A stretch of 64,000 nucleotides of DNA from Acidovorax radicis N35 (GCF_000204195.1 NZ_AFBG01000007.1:1-64000), one strand, 5' to 3'. Counted from the stretch's first letter, positions 24,792 to 36,497 are shown. Numbers and translations are program-made. Notes: generated from the sequence alone by a model not told the origin.

Positions 24792-25856
24792 TCAATGTGT
24801 GGGCGACAACGTTGTTTTGGCGGATGTCGGTTTTGTCACTGGCGCAGCATGGGCGAGCGCCGCGTGCAGATAGGCGCGCACGGGCGCGCTCAGGGGGGAC
24901 CCTGCCTGCAGCAGAGGTTCGTTGGCAGAGGCCACGACCAGTTTTTGGCGCAGAGGGGGGTTGCCGCGGGTCAACTGGTCGAACAGCGCGTTCCAACGCA
25001 GTGCAGCGGCCCGCGCGTTGGGGTGGTGGGGTGGCACGGCGCGGCCCAGAAGCTGCTGGACGTCCTCTTCCAGCGCCGCCCATTGGGTGTAGGGCACATG
25101 GCCCAGCGCCCGCAGGTCGTCGCGGGTCAGGTACTTTTCGAGCAGTGCCATGCGCAGCTTGATGGCCGTTTCAATGAACTCGATCATGTCGCCCGGCGGG
25201 GCGTGGTTGCGCCCGTGCGTGGTGGGCTCGGTGCGGAACATGTGGCCCCAGCGCTCCAGCAGATCGAGGTCGCCATTCATCCAGTGCAGCATGAGCGCCA
25301 TCCAGCGGTAGGCCAGCGCCTGCACCTCGGGCGTGTCGGGTGCCAATTGGCGGTCCATGGCGCTGCGCACCAGGTCCTTGACGACCAGCCAGTCGGCCTC
25401 GATGAGGTTCCAGTTCTGAAAGATGTGCTTGAGTTCGGCCGAGCTGAAGTACTTGCCGTAGGTCGTCATCAGCGCCAGAGCCTCCAGCCAGTTGCCCATG
25501 TCGGGATCGGCACCGGCCATCAGGCCGTCGCGCAGCATGGTCAGGCGCCCGCGCAGTTCCGTGGCCTGCGTGATCTGCTGGTCCAGCGAGCGGATTTGTT
25601 GCCCGATGATGCGCTCGGGGGCCATGCCTTCGCCCGCCAGCAGTGCGCCGATATCGCTGAGCGCAAGGCCCATCTGGCGCATGGTCTGGATGCCGTGCAG
25701 CCGCTGCACGTCGGCTTGGCTGTACAGGCGATAGCCCGCCTCGGACCGGCCCGAAGGCTTGAGCAGACCGATCTCGTCATAGTGGTGCAGCGTGCGCACC
25801 GTGAGGCCGGTACGCCGCGCAAGATCACCGACCTTCAGCAGCACGAGCGACTCCAC
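24792..25856 (-). CDS. MerR-family regulator with TipAS-like C-terminal domain
   Basis: A 354-residue regulator. The N-terminal MerR helix-turn-helix is clear (KVGDLARRTGLTVRTLHHYD, then GLLKPSGRSEAGYRLY). A long dimer helix follows. The rest (about 130-330) is helical and has the RWMALMLHWMNGD pattern of TipAS drug-binding domains, as in the thiopeptide sensor TipAL. The start is GTG 25856. A TipA-like dyad lies between this gene and the acyltransferase-MFS pair, all on the same strand. It probably senses a hydrophobic or antibiotic compound and activates the pair. Confidence 0.88.
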   Translation of the reverse strand: MESLVLLKVGDLARRTGLTVRTLHHYDEIGLLKPSGRSEAGYRLYSQADVQRLHGIQTMRQMGLALSDIGALLAGEGMAPERIIGQQIRSLDQQITQATELRGRLTMLRDGLMAGADPDMGNWLEALALMTTYGKYFSSAELKHIFQNWNLIEADWLVVKDLVRSAMDRQLAPDTPEVQALAYRWMALMLHWMNGDLDLLERWGHMFRTEPTTHGRNHAPPGDMIEFIETAIKLRMALLEKYLTRDDLRALGHVPYTQWAALEEDVQQLLGRAVPPHHPNARAAALRWNALFDQLTRGNPPLRQKLVVASANEPLLQAGSPLSAPVRAYLHAALAHAAPVTKPTSAKTTLSPTH

Positions 25857-25900
25857 GACGCATCTTGCGCTCCCACTGAACGATGCAACTGGCGCTCCTC

Positions 25901-25985
25901 AGGCCAGGGCAGCCGGGCAAGGGCCGCCCCGCAGTGAGGGCTGCGTCCCCCTGGGGGGAAGGCGCCGCAGGCGACTCAGGGGGAG
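25901..25985 (+). repeat. GC-rich repeat family B, copy 2
   Basis: Has GTCCCCCTGGGGGGAAGG, then CGCCGCAGGCGACTCAGGGG, nearly identical to copy 1. It lies in the gap between the FKBP stop and the MerR gene start. Confidence 0.75.
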
Positions 25986-25993
25986 ATTTCATT

Positions 25994-26401
25994 TCAGCGA
26001 CCGACTGAAATCAGCTCGATCTCGAAGTTCAGCGTGGCATTGGGTGGAATCACGCCGCCCGCACCCCGGGCGCCGTAAGCGATGGAGGGTGGGCAGGTCA
26101 GCTTGGCCTTACCGCCCGGTTTCATGCGCTGCACGCCTTCGGTCCAGCAGGGGATCACGCCGTTGAGCGGGAACGCGGTGGGTTCACCGCGCTTGTAGGA
26201 ACTGTCGAATTCCTTGCCGTCCAGAAACATGCCTTTGTAGTGCACCTTGACGGTGTCGGTGGCCTTGGGCGAATCGCCCGTGCCTTCCTTGATCGATTCA
26301 TAGACCAGGCCGCTGGCCGTGGTCACGGGCTTGGCTTGTTGTGCCATGGCGACGGGGGCGATCACAAGGCTGGCAAGCAGCACGCACAGGATGTTGCGCA
26401 A
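25994..26401 (-). CDS. FKBP-type peptidyl-prolyl cis-trans isomerase, exported
   Basis: A 135-residue protein with a signal peptide (cleaved after VAMA-QQ, about residue 21) and a single FKBP domain: VKVHYKGMFLDGKEFDSSY, then PLNGVIPCWTEGVQRMKPGGK and GARGAGGVIPPNATLNFEIEL. It catalyses prolyl isomerisation of proteins in the periplasm. The best start is TTG at 26401, with AAGGAG 8 nt upstream; the first ATG choices either lose or distort the signal peptide. It is monocistronic. The gene downstream on its other side is gcvP. Confidence 0.9.
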   Translation of the reverse strand: MRNILCVLLASLVIAPVAMAQQAKPVTTASGLVYESIKEGTGDSPKATDTVKVHYKGMFLDGKEFDSSYKRGEPTAFPLNGVIPCWTEGVQRMKPGGKAKLTCPPSIAYGARGAGGVIPPNATLNFEIELISVGR

Positions 26402-26541
26402 AGGGTTCTCCTTGGAGGATGGAATTTCAAACAGGCGCGATCTTAGTCCGGTTCCAGGCCACGCCGGTAACAGGCTTGCCGTGAAAAAGCCTGCATGCAG
26501 CCGGGGCTCCATGCAGGCTTTGCAGGCCGAGCCGTTGCGGG

Positions 26542-29430
<2,889 letters not shown>

Positions 29431-29460
29431 GGTGGGGCAGTCTCGAAGAGGGAATCAGGG

Positions 29461-29835
29461 TCAGGCGTTCTTGGCGAAGTCGGCGTAGGTGGCTTCATCC
29501 AGCAGCGCATCGAGCTGGCTGGCATCACTGAGCTTGACCTTGAAGAACCAGCCGGCATTGAGCGGGTCGGAGTTGGCCAGCGAAGGGTCGGCACGCAGGG
29601 CTTCGTTCACTTCGGTGATTTCGCCAGAGACGGGCATGTACACGTCGGCGGCGGCCTTCACGGACTCCACCACGCCGGCGACGTCGCCCTGGGCAAAGGT
29701 CTTGCCCACTTCGGGCAGGTCCACAAATACCACATCGCCCAGCGCGTCTTGCGCGTGGACGGTGATGCCGACCACAGCTGCATTGGCGTCAGCGGCGTTG
29801 ATCCATTCGTGGTCTTTGGAGAATTTGACGGTCAT
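29461..29835 (-). CDS. gcvH: Glycine cleavage system H protein
   Basis: A 124-residue lipoyl carrier, standard size. The lipoylated Lys is in VVESVKAAADVY (about residue 62). It carries the aminomethyl group from GcvP to GcvT. ATG 29835 follows AGGAG closely; an upstream in-frame start would add 5 residues with no better site. Gaps are 87 bp to gcvT and 30 bp to gcvP. The gcvT-gcvH gap has a GC-rich hairpin (GGGCGCA/TGCGCCC, 29886-29915) without a T run. Confidence 0.97.
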   Translation of the reverse strand: MTVKFSKDHEWINAADANAAVVGITVHAQDALGDVVFVDLPEVGKTFAQGDVAGVVESVKAAADVYMPVSGEITEVNEALRADPSLANSDPLNAGWFFKVKLSDASQLDALLDEATYADFAKNA

Positions 29836-29922
29836 GGGGAGGCTCCTCAAGCAACTAGAAAAATGAAAGGAATCTGCAATGTAGCGGGCGCAGGCGCGGT
29901 CTGTGCGCTGCGCCCGGCGAAA

Positions 29923-31062
29923 TCAGCCACGGAAATAGTTGGCAGGCACGAAGGGCATGGCACGCACTTCCATCGGCACAGCCTTGCCACGCACGATGGC
30001 GTTCACGCGCGTGCCCATGGCCGCGAAGGCGGGCGCGACGTAGCCCATGGCCACGGGCTCGTTCACCGTGGGGCCCAGCAGGCCGCTGGTCACTTCGCCG
30101 ATCTTCTGGCCATCGGTGCTTTGCAATTCGGTGTGTTCGCGCACGGGCACACGCTCCAGCGCCACCAGGCCCACACGTTTGCGCTGCAGGGTGGCGGGGT
30201 TGTCGATCTGCGCCAGCACCTTGTCGGCGCCGGGAAATCCGCCTGCGCGTGCGCCTCCCGTGCGGCGCACCTTCTGGATGGCCCAGTTGAGTGCCGCTTC
30301 GGGCGGCGTGGTGGTGGTGTCGATGTCGTTGCCGTACAGGCACAGGCCCGCTTCGAGCCGCAGCGAGTTGCGCGCACCCAGTCCGATGGGTTTGACCTCG
30401 GGCTGCGCGAGCAGGGCGCGGGCCAGGGTGTCGGCTTGTGCGGCGGGCACCGAGATCTCGAAGCCGTCTTCGCCCGTGTAGCCGCTGCGGGTGACAAAAC
30501 AGTCGCAGCCTGCAATGGCGAAATCGCCGCCCGTCATGAAAATCAGCTTCTCCACGCCCGGTGCCAGGCGCGCAAGGGCCGTGACAGCCTGCGGGCCCTG
30601 CAGCGCCAGCAGCGCATGGTTCGGCATGGGGATCACGTTGCAGCGCTGGCCAATGCGCGCCTGGATGTGGGCAATGTCACCCACCTTGCAGGCGCCGTTC
30701 ACGATGACGAAGAGCTCGTGGTTGCCCTTGTTGAAGAACATCAGGTCATCAATGACGGTGCCTTCGTCGGTGAGCAGCAGGCCGTAGCGCTGCTTGCCCA
30801 CGGACAGGTCGATCACATCCACGGGCATCAGGGTTTCAAACGCCGCTGCGGCGTCAGGGCCAACCAGTTTCAGCTGGCCCATGTGCGAGACATCGAACAA
30901 TCCTGCCGCGCTGCGCGTGTGCTGGTGCTCAGCCATCAGGCCCGCAGGGTATTGCACGGGCATGGAATAGCCGGCAAACGGCACCATGCGGGCGCCCAGC
31001 TCGATGTGCAGGGCGTTCAGGGGCGTGGTGAGCAGGGGCGAGGACGTGGCAGGGGACGACAT
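29923..31062 (-). CDS. gcvT: Aminomethyltransferase, T protein of the glycine cleavage system
   Basis: A 379-residue folate-dependent enzyme. It releases ammonia from the aminomethyl-GcvH and makes methylenetetrahydrofolate. Family marks include the N-terminal LNALHIELGARMVPFAGYSMPVQ motif, FDVSHMGQ, and SGYTGEDGFEISV and GLGARNSLRLEAGL for folate binding. First gene of the operon; GGAG lies 6 nt before ATG 31062. The tandem glycine riboswitch ends about 55 bp upstream, so glycine switches the whole gcvTHP unit on. Confidence 0.97.
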   Translation of the reverse strand: MSSPATSSPLLTTPLNALHIELGARMVPFAGYSMPVQYPAGLMAEHQHTRSAAGLFDVSHMGQLKLVGPDAAAAFETLMPVDVIDLSVGKQRYGLLLTDEGTVIDDLMFFNKGNHELFVIVNGACKVGDIAHIQARIGQRCNVIPMPNHALLALQGPQAVTALARLAPGVEKLIFMTGGDFAIAGCDCFVTRSGYTGEDGFEISVPAAQADTLARALLAQPEVKPIGLGARNSLRLEAGLCLYGNDIDTTTTPPEAALNWAIQKVRRTGGARAGGFPGADKVLAQIDNPATLQRKRVGLVALERVPVREHTELQSTDGQKIGEVTSGLLGPTVNEPVAMGYVAPAFAAMGTRVNAIVRGKAVPMEVRAMPFVPANYFRG

Positions 31063-31114
31063 GGCGGACTCCGGGCAAATAGGGGCCGCGATCACAAAGG
31101 TGATCACGGGATTT

Positions 31115-31350
31115 GCCCTGCTGTCCGCTTTACCTGAGAGATTCACCGCAGCGCCCTGGCTGGCCATGCGGTTTGCTCCTTCGGTGGATGGCCTCATCAC
31201 GCGATGCGGTGGACCATCTCTCTCCAGCAAGGGAACGCCCGCATCACTGCGGGCGGTTGCCAGTCCTTTTGCCTGAGCGTTCGGCTGCTGCCTGCGCCTT
31301 CGGCGGCCCTTTTGGCAAACGTTGCAAAGGGCTCTCTCCTGACGGGCGCA
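31115..31350 (-). ncRNA. Tandem glycine riboswitch of gcvTHP
   Basis: Two glycine aptamers in series, read leftward. Aptamer 1 runs from GTCAGGAGAGAGCCC (about 31343) through GCCGCCGAAGGCGC to CGCTCAGGCAAAAGGAC (about 31265). Aptamer 2 runs from GCTGGAGAGAGATGG (about 31232) through CCACCGAAGGAGCAAACC to GAATCTCTCAGGTAAAG (about 31120). The paired GGAGAG...CTCAGG ends and the GCCGAAGG-like core in each are diagnostic. A short linker joins them. It lies directly before gcvT, where glycine binding turns expression on. Confidence 0.95.
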
Positions 31351-31379
31351 AGTATATCCGCAGGTACCGTCGGCACCCT

Positions 31380-32675
31380 CTATTTGATGAAACCGAGCAC
31401 GTGTGGCAGCCAGGTGGACAGCTGGGGCACGAAGGTCAGCAGCACCAGCACCACGCCATGGGCCCACAGAAACGGCGCCAGTTCGCGCACCAGTTGTGTC
31501 ATGGGCACGCGCGACACGTTGCAAGTGACGAACAGCAAGCCGCCCACCGGCGGGGTGATCATGCCCAGCGTGAGGTTGTAGATCACGACCATTGCGAAGT
31601 GCACCGGGTCGATGCCCAGCTTGAAGGCCACCGGTGCGAGGATGGGCGCGAGCACCATCACGCCAGGCAGCGGCTCGATAAAGATGCCGAACAGCAGCAG
31701 GAAGATGTTCACGATGATGAGAAACATCCAGGGCGACAGCTGCATGGAGATCAGCCATTCGGCCATCTGCTGGGGAACGCCTTCAATCGTCAGCACCCAG
31801 GCGAAAGATGCGGACAGGCCGATGATGATCAGCACCGAGGCCGAGAGCAACGCCGAACGCGCCAGGATGTCGGGCAGCGCCTTCCACTGCAGCGTGCGGT
31901 AGACGAACTTGCCACACAACAGCGCATAGAACACCGCCACCACCGACGCCTCGGTGGGCGTGAACCAGCCTGCGCGCATGCCGCCCAGGATCACCACCGG
32001 CAGCAGGATGGCCGGCAGCGCCTTCCAGGTGGTCTGCAGGATATCGGCCAGCGGGGGCATCTTGCCGTCGCCCTTGTAGTTGCGCTTCTTCGATACATGG
32101 AAGTTCACCACGCACATTGCCACCGCGATGAGCAGACCCGGCAGCAGGCCCGCCACGAACAGCGCACCCACCGATACCGAATCGTCCTGCAGCGCATAGA
32201 TGATCATGATGATTGACGGCGGGATGATCGGCCCCACGATGGCCGTGGCCGCCGTGAGGGCCGCTGCATACGAGCGGTCGTAGCCTGCCTTGTCCATCAT
32301 GCGGATCAGCATGGAGCCTGGCCCGGCAGCATCGGCCAGCGCAGAGCCCGAGATGCCCGAGAAAAAAGTGAGCGACACCACGTTGGTGTAGCCCAGGCCT
32401 CCCCGCTTATGCCCCACAAACTGGCCTGCAAACTTGAGCAGCACTTCGGTCAGCGATCCGCCGCTCATCAGCTCGGCCGCGAGGATGAAGAACGGGACGG
32501 CCATCAGCGGAAAGCTGTCAATGCCGGTGAAGGTCTCCTTGAGCAGCACCATGAGCGGGTAGCTCTCGGCCAGGATCAGCGTGGCCGCTGTGGCCAGGCC
32601 CAGCGCAAACGCCACGGGCACACCGATCGCAAGGAACAGGCAGGCCGAGACGATGAGAATGATCGACGCGCTCAT
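31380..32675 (-). CDS. TRAP transporter large permease, DctM type
   Basis: A 431-residue protein with about twelve membrane helices. Typical DctM features: MAVPFFILAAELMSGG, then GISGSALADAAGPGSMLI, and TPTEASVVAVFYALL. It is the Na+-coupled channel of a TRAP uptake system, run together with the small permease (4-bp overlap, ATGA) and the periplasmic binding protein upstream. Substrates are usually organic acids. The gene ends 30 bp from the riboswitch of gcvTHP, on the same strand. Confidence 0.95.
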   Translation of the reverse strand: MSASIILIVSACLFLAIGVPVAFALGLATAATLILAESYPLMVLLKETFTGIDSFPLMAVPFFILAAELMSGGSLTEVLLKFAGQFVGHKRGGLGYTNVVSLTFFSGISGSALADAAGPGSMLIRMMDKAGYDRSYAAALTAATAIVGPIIPPSIIMIIYALQDDSVSVGALFVAGLLPGLLIAVAMCVVNFHVSKKRNYKGDGKMPPLADILQTTWKALPAILLPVVILGGMRAGWFTPTEASVVAVFYALLCGKFVYRTLQWKALPDILARSALLSASVLIIIGLSASFAWVLTIEGVPQQMAEWLISMQLSPWMFLIIVNIFLLLFGIFIEPLPGVMVLAPILAPVAFKLGIDPVHFAMVVIYNLTLGMITPPVGGLLFVTCNVSRVPMTQLVRELAPFLWAHGVVLVLLTFVPQLSTWLPHVLGFIK

Positions 32676-33184
32676 AGGGATGCGCTCGCATTCGCGTCGA
32701 AGTGCGCATCAGAAGCGAACTCGCGCCGCAGCACGTAGCCGCGCACCACAAACAGGAAATGCGCAATCAGCAGCACCCCGCCGATCAACATGGCGCTGTA
32801 GATATAGGCAAACGGGATCTGCGTGACGGCGGTCATCTGGAACATGGTGCGCTGCATGTAAAGCCAGCCATACCAGACCATGAAACCGAAAAATGCGAAC
32901 AGCAGCGCCGCCACAAAGGCACGAACGGCAATGGCGCCCGCGCGGGGCAGGGCATCCTGAAGGTTCTCGACGGCAATGTGGCCGCCGTAGCGCAGCACCG
33001 GGCCCGCGCCCAAAAAGGTGAGCCAGATCATCATGTGCCGGGACACTTCCTCGGCCCATTCCAGCGAGTTGTGTGTGGTGTAGCGCATGACCACATTGGT
33101 GAAGATGATGATCGACATCGCGGCCAGGAGCAGGATCAGTGCCCACCGGTTGGTGGCAATGAGAAGGCGTTCCAGGGTTTTCAT
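32672..33184 (-). CDS. TRAP transporter small permease, DctQ type
   Basis: A 170-residue protein with four membrane helices, starting MKTLERLLIATNRW. The VMRYTTHNSLEWAEEVSRHMMIWLTFLG region is the family core (shown here as VMRYTTHNSLEWAEE then VSRHMMIW). It pairs with DctM. It overlaps dctM by 4 bp and is separated from dctP by 85 bp that hold a terminator hairpin, which would lower permease expression relative to the binding protein. Confidence 0.93.
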   Translation of the reverse strand: MKTLERLLIATNRWALILLLAAMSIIIFTNVVMRYTTHNSLEWAEEVSRHMMIWLTFLGAGPVLRYGGHIAVENLQDALPRAGAIAVRAFVAALLFAFFGFMVWYGWLYMQRTMFQMTAVTQIPFAYIYSAMLIGGVLLIAHFLFVVRGYVLRREFASDAHFDANASASL

Positions 33185-33203
33185 GGGCAGGGGGCTGAAT
33201 CAA

Positions 33204-33242
33204 CGAAAAAACGCCCGGCGCTGCAGGGGCTGCCGGGCGCGC
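33204..33242 (-). terminator. Intra-operon terminator/attenuator between dctP and dctQ
   Basis: Read leftward, GCCCGGCAGC pairs with GCGCCGGGC around a CCCTGCA loop and is followed by GTTTTTT. It is a strong Rho-independent terminator inside a transport operon, so it likely lets only part of the transcripts pass, keeping the binding protein in excess. Confidence 0.85.
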
Positions 33243-33269
33243 GGGCGAGGGACTGGACCGTGGGGCGTA

Positions 33270-34244
33270 TCAGCGCACGTCCTGGATCTTCTTGATGTTG
33301 TCCGCGCCAAACTCTTTGGCGTAACCCACATAGGCAGGCTTGAGCGCTTCACGGAACGCATTGCCATCGACCACCTTGGTGACCTTCATGCCTTGAGATT
33401 CAAGCATGGCGATGCCGTTGTTCTCGTCATCGTTCACCTTCTTGCGCTGGGCGGTACCAGCCGTCTTGGCCGCATCGGTGAAGACCTTCTTGTCAGCATC
33501 GCTGAGCTTGTTCCAGACCTTGGGCGAAAGCAGCAGCAGCGCGGGCGAATACACGTGGCCGGTGAGCGACAGATGTTTCTGCACCTGTGAGAACTTGGAG
33601 GAGAGGATCACAGGAATCGGGTTTTCCTGGCCGTCCACAGTGCCTTGCTGCAGGGCGCCGAACAGCTCAGGGAATGCCATGGGCGTGGGCAGGATGCCGA
33701 AGGTGCGGTAACCATCCATGTGCACCTTGTTTTCCATCGTGCGCATCTTCAGGCCGGCCGCATCCGCTGGCTTGACGATGTCGCGCTTGCTGTTCGTCAT
33801 GTGGCGAAAACCGTTTTCCGTCCAGGCCAGCGCAATGATGCCCTTGCTGGGGAACTTGGTCAGGATGTCCTGGCCGATCGGTCCGTCCATCACCTTGCGG
33901 GCGTGGTCGTAGTCGCGAAAGAGGAAGGGAATGTCGACGATCTTGACTTCAGGAACGAAGTTGCCGACCGGGCCAGTGGACGTGTTCACCAGGTCCTGCG
34001 TGCCCAGCTGGATGGCTTCGATCTGCTCGCGTTCTCCGCCCAGGGCCGAATTGGGGAAATGCTGGCACTTGTAGCGCCCCTGAGTGCCCTTTTCGACTTC
34101 ATCACAGAACACCTTGGCGCCCACGCCGTAGTGGGATTCCGGTGTCGTGGCGTAGCCAATCTTCAACGTGGTGGTCTGTGCGGTCGCGGAGGCGCAGAAG
34201 CCAAGGGCCAGTCCCAGAGTGGCGACGAGGGGGTGCAGTTGCAT
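33270..34244 (-). CDS. TRAP transporter substrate-binding protein, DctP type
   Basis: A 324-residue periplasmic protein with a signal peptide ending near residue 22 (SATA-QT). The ligand-clamping Arg is expected in the GLKMRTMENKVH segment (about residue 165), followed by the PTPMAFPELFGALQQGTVDGQENP motif of the family. It binds an organic acid or similar solute. AGGAGA lies 6 nt before ATG 34244. It heads a leftward operon with dctQ and dctM, divergent from an Lrp-type gene, which may control it. The ligand is unknown. Confidence 0.95.
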   Translation of the reverse strand: MQLHPLVATLGLALGFCASATAQTTTLKIGYATTPESHYGVGAKVFCDEVEKGTQGRYKCQHFPNSALGGEREQIEAIQLGTQDLVNTSTGPVGNFVPEVKIVDIPFLFRDYDHARKVMDGPIGQDILTKFPSKGIIALAWTENGFRHMTNSKRDIVKPADAAGLKMRTMENKVHMDGYRTFGILPTPMAFPELFGALQQGTVDGQENPIPVILSSKFSQVQKHLSLTGHVYSPALLLLSPKVWNKLSDADKKVFTDAAKTAGTAQRKKVNDDENNGIAMLESQGMKVTKVVDGNAFREALKPAYVGYAKEFGADNIKKIQDVR

Positions 34245-34623
34245 GGTGTCTCCTGTGATTGTGGGTGTCCGCGCCGGATGCAGCGGACGCCGCAGCACCT
34301 AGTGGCCGCGTGCTCGCAAAATTATGGCGCTGCAACATGGCACAGGCATCCGGGTTTGTGCTGGTAAGCGTGCTTATTAACTGCGTGGAGATGTGTTCCG
34401 TGGTGAGGCCGACCGTATTTTCGGAAGGGCTGGTAGTGGGGGGGCAAAGGCGTGCCGCCAGTGAGCCTGGCTTTCGCCCCCTGAATGCCAAGGGCCCCGT
34501 GCTGGCGGTAACCAGCCGGGGCCTTGTCAGTTTGTGCACTCCGGTAAGAGCGCCTTGATGGAAGAAGTATGCGCTGCAGGGATGAGATGAATTTGCTGAA
34601 TTCTCTTTGAAAAAGTCAAATGT

Positions 34624-34638
34624 CAGAATAATTTTCTG
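34624..34638. promoter_or_regulatory. Predicted Lrp-type binding site in the dctP/lrp gap
   Basis: CAGAATAATTTTCTG fits 14 of 15 positions of the E. coli Lrp consensus (YAGHAWATTWTDCTR) and has CAGAA/TTCTG arms. It lies 31 bp before the Lrp-type gene, in an AT-rich patch (about 34585-34665) with further CTGAATT repeats. The rest of the 425-bp gap (34245-34669) shows no gene and no other element I recognise. Confidence 0.6.
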
Positions 34639-34669
34639 AATTTGTAGGAATCAGTGAATAATCCACCTG

Positions 34670-35128
34670 ATGGATCGACTGGATAGAAAAATTCTCGCTG
34701 TGCTGCAGGGCAACGCCCGCGCCAGCCTGCAAGAGATCGGGCAGGCCGTGGGCTTGAGCGCGTCACCTTGTTGGGGCCGCATCAAGAAGATGGAAGAGGC
34801 GGGTGTGATCCAGGGTTACACCGTGCGCATCAACCCGCAGTCGCTGGACCTGGCCGACACGGTGCTGGTGCAGGTCACGCTCGACAGCCACTCCGACAAC
34901 ACGCTCGAAAAGTTCGGCGAAACGCTGGCCAGCATCCCCGAGGTGATCGAGGCGCACCTGGTGTCGGGCGACTACGACTACCTGCTGCGCATCGTCGTGA
35001 AGGACACGCGCGACTACGAGCGCCTGCTGCGTGAGAAGCTCTACAAGATCAAGGGCATCCGGCACAGCCGCTCCAGTTTTGTACTGCGCACGCTCAAGAA
35101 GGCGGACCTCCCCCTTTTTGTGGGATGA
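34670..35128 (+). CDS. Lrp/AsnC-family transcriptional regulator
   Basis: A 152-residue regulator: N-terminal helix-turn-helix (MDRLDRKILAVLQGNAR, then LSASPCWGRIKKMEEAGVI) and a C-terminal amino-acid-sensing RAM domain with VSGDYDYLLRIVVKD. It is closest in general look to the Lrp group. It probably responds to an amino acid or related ligand. An Lrp-like site just upstream suggests self-control. Divergent from the TRAP operon, which it may regulate. No clear ribosome site precedes ATG 34670. Confidence 0.93.
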   Translation: MDRLDRKILAVLQGNARASLQEIGQAVGLSASPCWGRIKKMEEAGVIQGYTVRINPQSLDLADTVLVQVTLDSHSDNTLEKFGETLASIPEVIEAHLVSGDYDYLLRIVVKDTRDYERLLREKLYKIKGIRHSRSSFVLRTLKKADLPLFVG

Positions 35129-35130
35129 AT

Positions 35131-35195
35131 TTGATTAAAAATGGCCGTTGGCGCTTGTCTGTAAAGCGTTAATAGCTATCAATTTAATAGTATCT
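35131..35195 (-). repeat. Dispersed two-hairpin repeat, copy 5
   Basis: Read leftward: ACTATTAAATTGATAGCT, then AACGCTTTACAGACAAGCGC, then CAACGGCCATTTTTAATC. One of the best preserved copies. It follows the Lrp-type gene by a few bases, before a 190-bp stretch with nothing recognisable and the LysR gene. Confidence 0.85.
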
Positions 35196-35390
35196 GCATC
35201 AGGTGCCAATTCCAACGCTCAGGCATCAAGGAACACCCGCCGCGTTCTGTTTCTGCGGTTCTGAGGCTGTAGGGCATGCAGATCAACGGCAGAATGGCTC
35301 CGCCTTTTGCGCTGGTTTCGGTGGGTTGCACCACCACGGTGCGCAGCCAGAGGGCTTGAAGCGTGCCAGCACGGCCGGAGAACCACCACC

Positions 35391-36302
35391 ATGAACCTGC
35401 GTTTTGTCGAAGCCTTTTATTGGGTTGCCTCCCTTAAGAGCGTGACGCGCGCGGCGGAAAAACTCTTTCTGACCCAGTCGGCCATGTCCAGCCGCGTGGC
35501 GGCGCTGGAGGAAGAACTCGGTGTGCTGCTGCTGGACCGGCGCGACAAACACTTCAAGCTCACCGTGGCGGGCACCCGGTTTCTCACGTATGCGAAACGC
35601 ATGCTGGAACTGCAGCGCCAGCTCAAGACCGAGATGGCCTCGGGCGGCCCGCTGGAAGTGTCGATCCGCCTGGGTGCGATTGAGTCGGTGCTCCACTCAT
35701 GGCTCATTCCCTGGGTGGAACAACTGCGCAAGGACAACCCGCTGCTGGAGCTGGAGCTTACGGTCGAGTCCACGCCTGTGTTGCTCGACCAGATCCGCCG
35801 GGGCACGCTGGATGCCGTGTTTGCGGCGCTGCCTGCATCGGCGGACGGTATCCGCAGCCAGGCACTGACGCCCATGGAGATGGTGTTCGTCGGCAACAGC
35901 AAGATCCACCGCAAGCGCCGCTATGCACCTGAGGACTTTGCCGGTACCGACATCCTGACGTTCCAGCGTGGCTCCCAGCCCCATGTGTACCTGCTGGACA
36001 CGCTGCGCCAGGCGCAGGTGGAGCCGCGCTGCGTGCACACCATTTCCTCGATCTCCGCCATGGTGCAGCTGGTACAGGGTGGCTTTGGTGTGGCCACCCT
36101 GCCGCGCCTGGCGGTGGAGCGGATGCTGGCGTTCCCGGATCTGCGCGCGTTGGCCTGCGACATCGTCCTGCGGCCACTGCCCATTCATGTGAGCTACCGC
36201 GAGGACCCCTCATCCCCGGCAATGGAGGCGATCGTGCGATCCGCGCTCAGCTTCATCGAGGCACAACCACCGCAGCCCAAGACGCGCAAGGCCCGCGCCT
36301 GA
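35391..36302 (+). CDS. LysR-family transcriptional regulator
   Basis: A 303-residue LysR-type regulator. The helix-turn-helix covers residues 3-60 (FVEAFYWVASLKSVTRAAEK, then LTQSAMSSRVAALEEELG). The effector domain (about 90-295) is of the periplasmic-binding fold. GGAG lies 11 nt before ATG 35391. It is not beside an obvious divergent target; the upstream Lrp-type gene runs in the same direction. The ligand and target are unknown. The 195-bp gap after it shows nothing recognisable. Confidence 0.93.
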   Translation: MNLRFVEAFYWVASLKSVTRAAEKLFLTQSAMSSRVAALEEELGVLLLDRRDKHFKLTVAGTRFLTYAKRMLELQRQLKTEMASGGPLEVSIRLGAIESVLHSWLIPWVEQLRKDNPLLELELTVESTPVLLDQIRRGTLDAVFAALPASADGIRSQALTPMEMVFVGNSKIHRKRRYAPEDFAGTDILTFQRGSQPHVYLLDTLRQAQVEPRCVHTISSISAMVQLVQGGFGVATLPRLAVERMLAFPDLRALACDIVLRPLPIHVSYREDPSSPAMEAIVRSALSFIEAQPPQPKTRKARA

Positions 36303-36497
36303 CTTGGGCAATCGCTCTGGAGCACGTGATGCACCGCGCAGAAAATTTTGTACGGATCTACTCGCCGGGGCTGGCCTTCCTGCGCACGTTTTCCAGCTAT
36401 ACCGAATGGCTTCAGTTTGGGTGCGACCGATGTCACTTGACTAGTTTTTCATCCGACACAAAGTTCTGGTGCGCTGCATGAGGCTTTGAGCGAGTTC

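Noticed and set aside
29884..29918. Terminator between gcvT and gcvH
   Set aside because: The GC-rich stem has no T run in the leftward direction; it may only stabilise or process the message.
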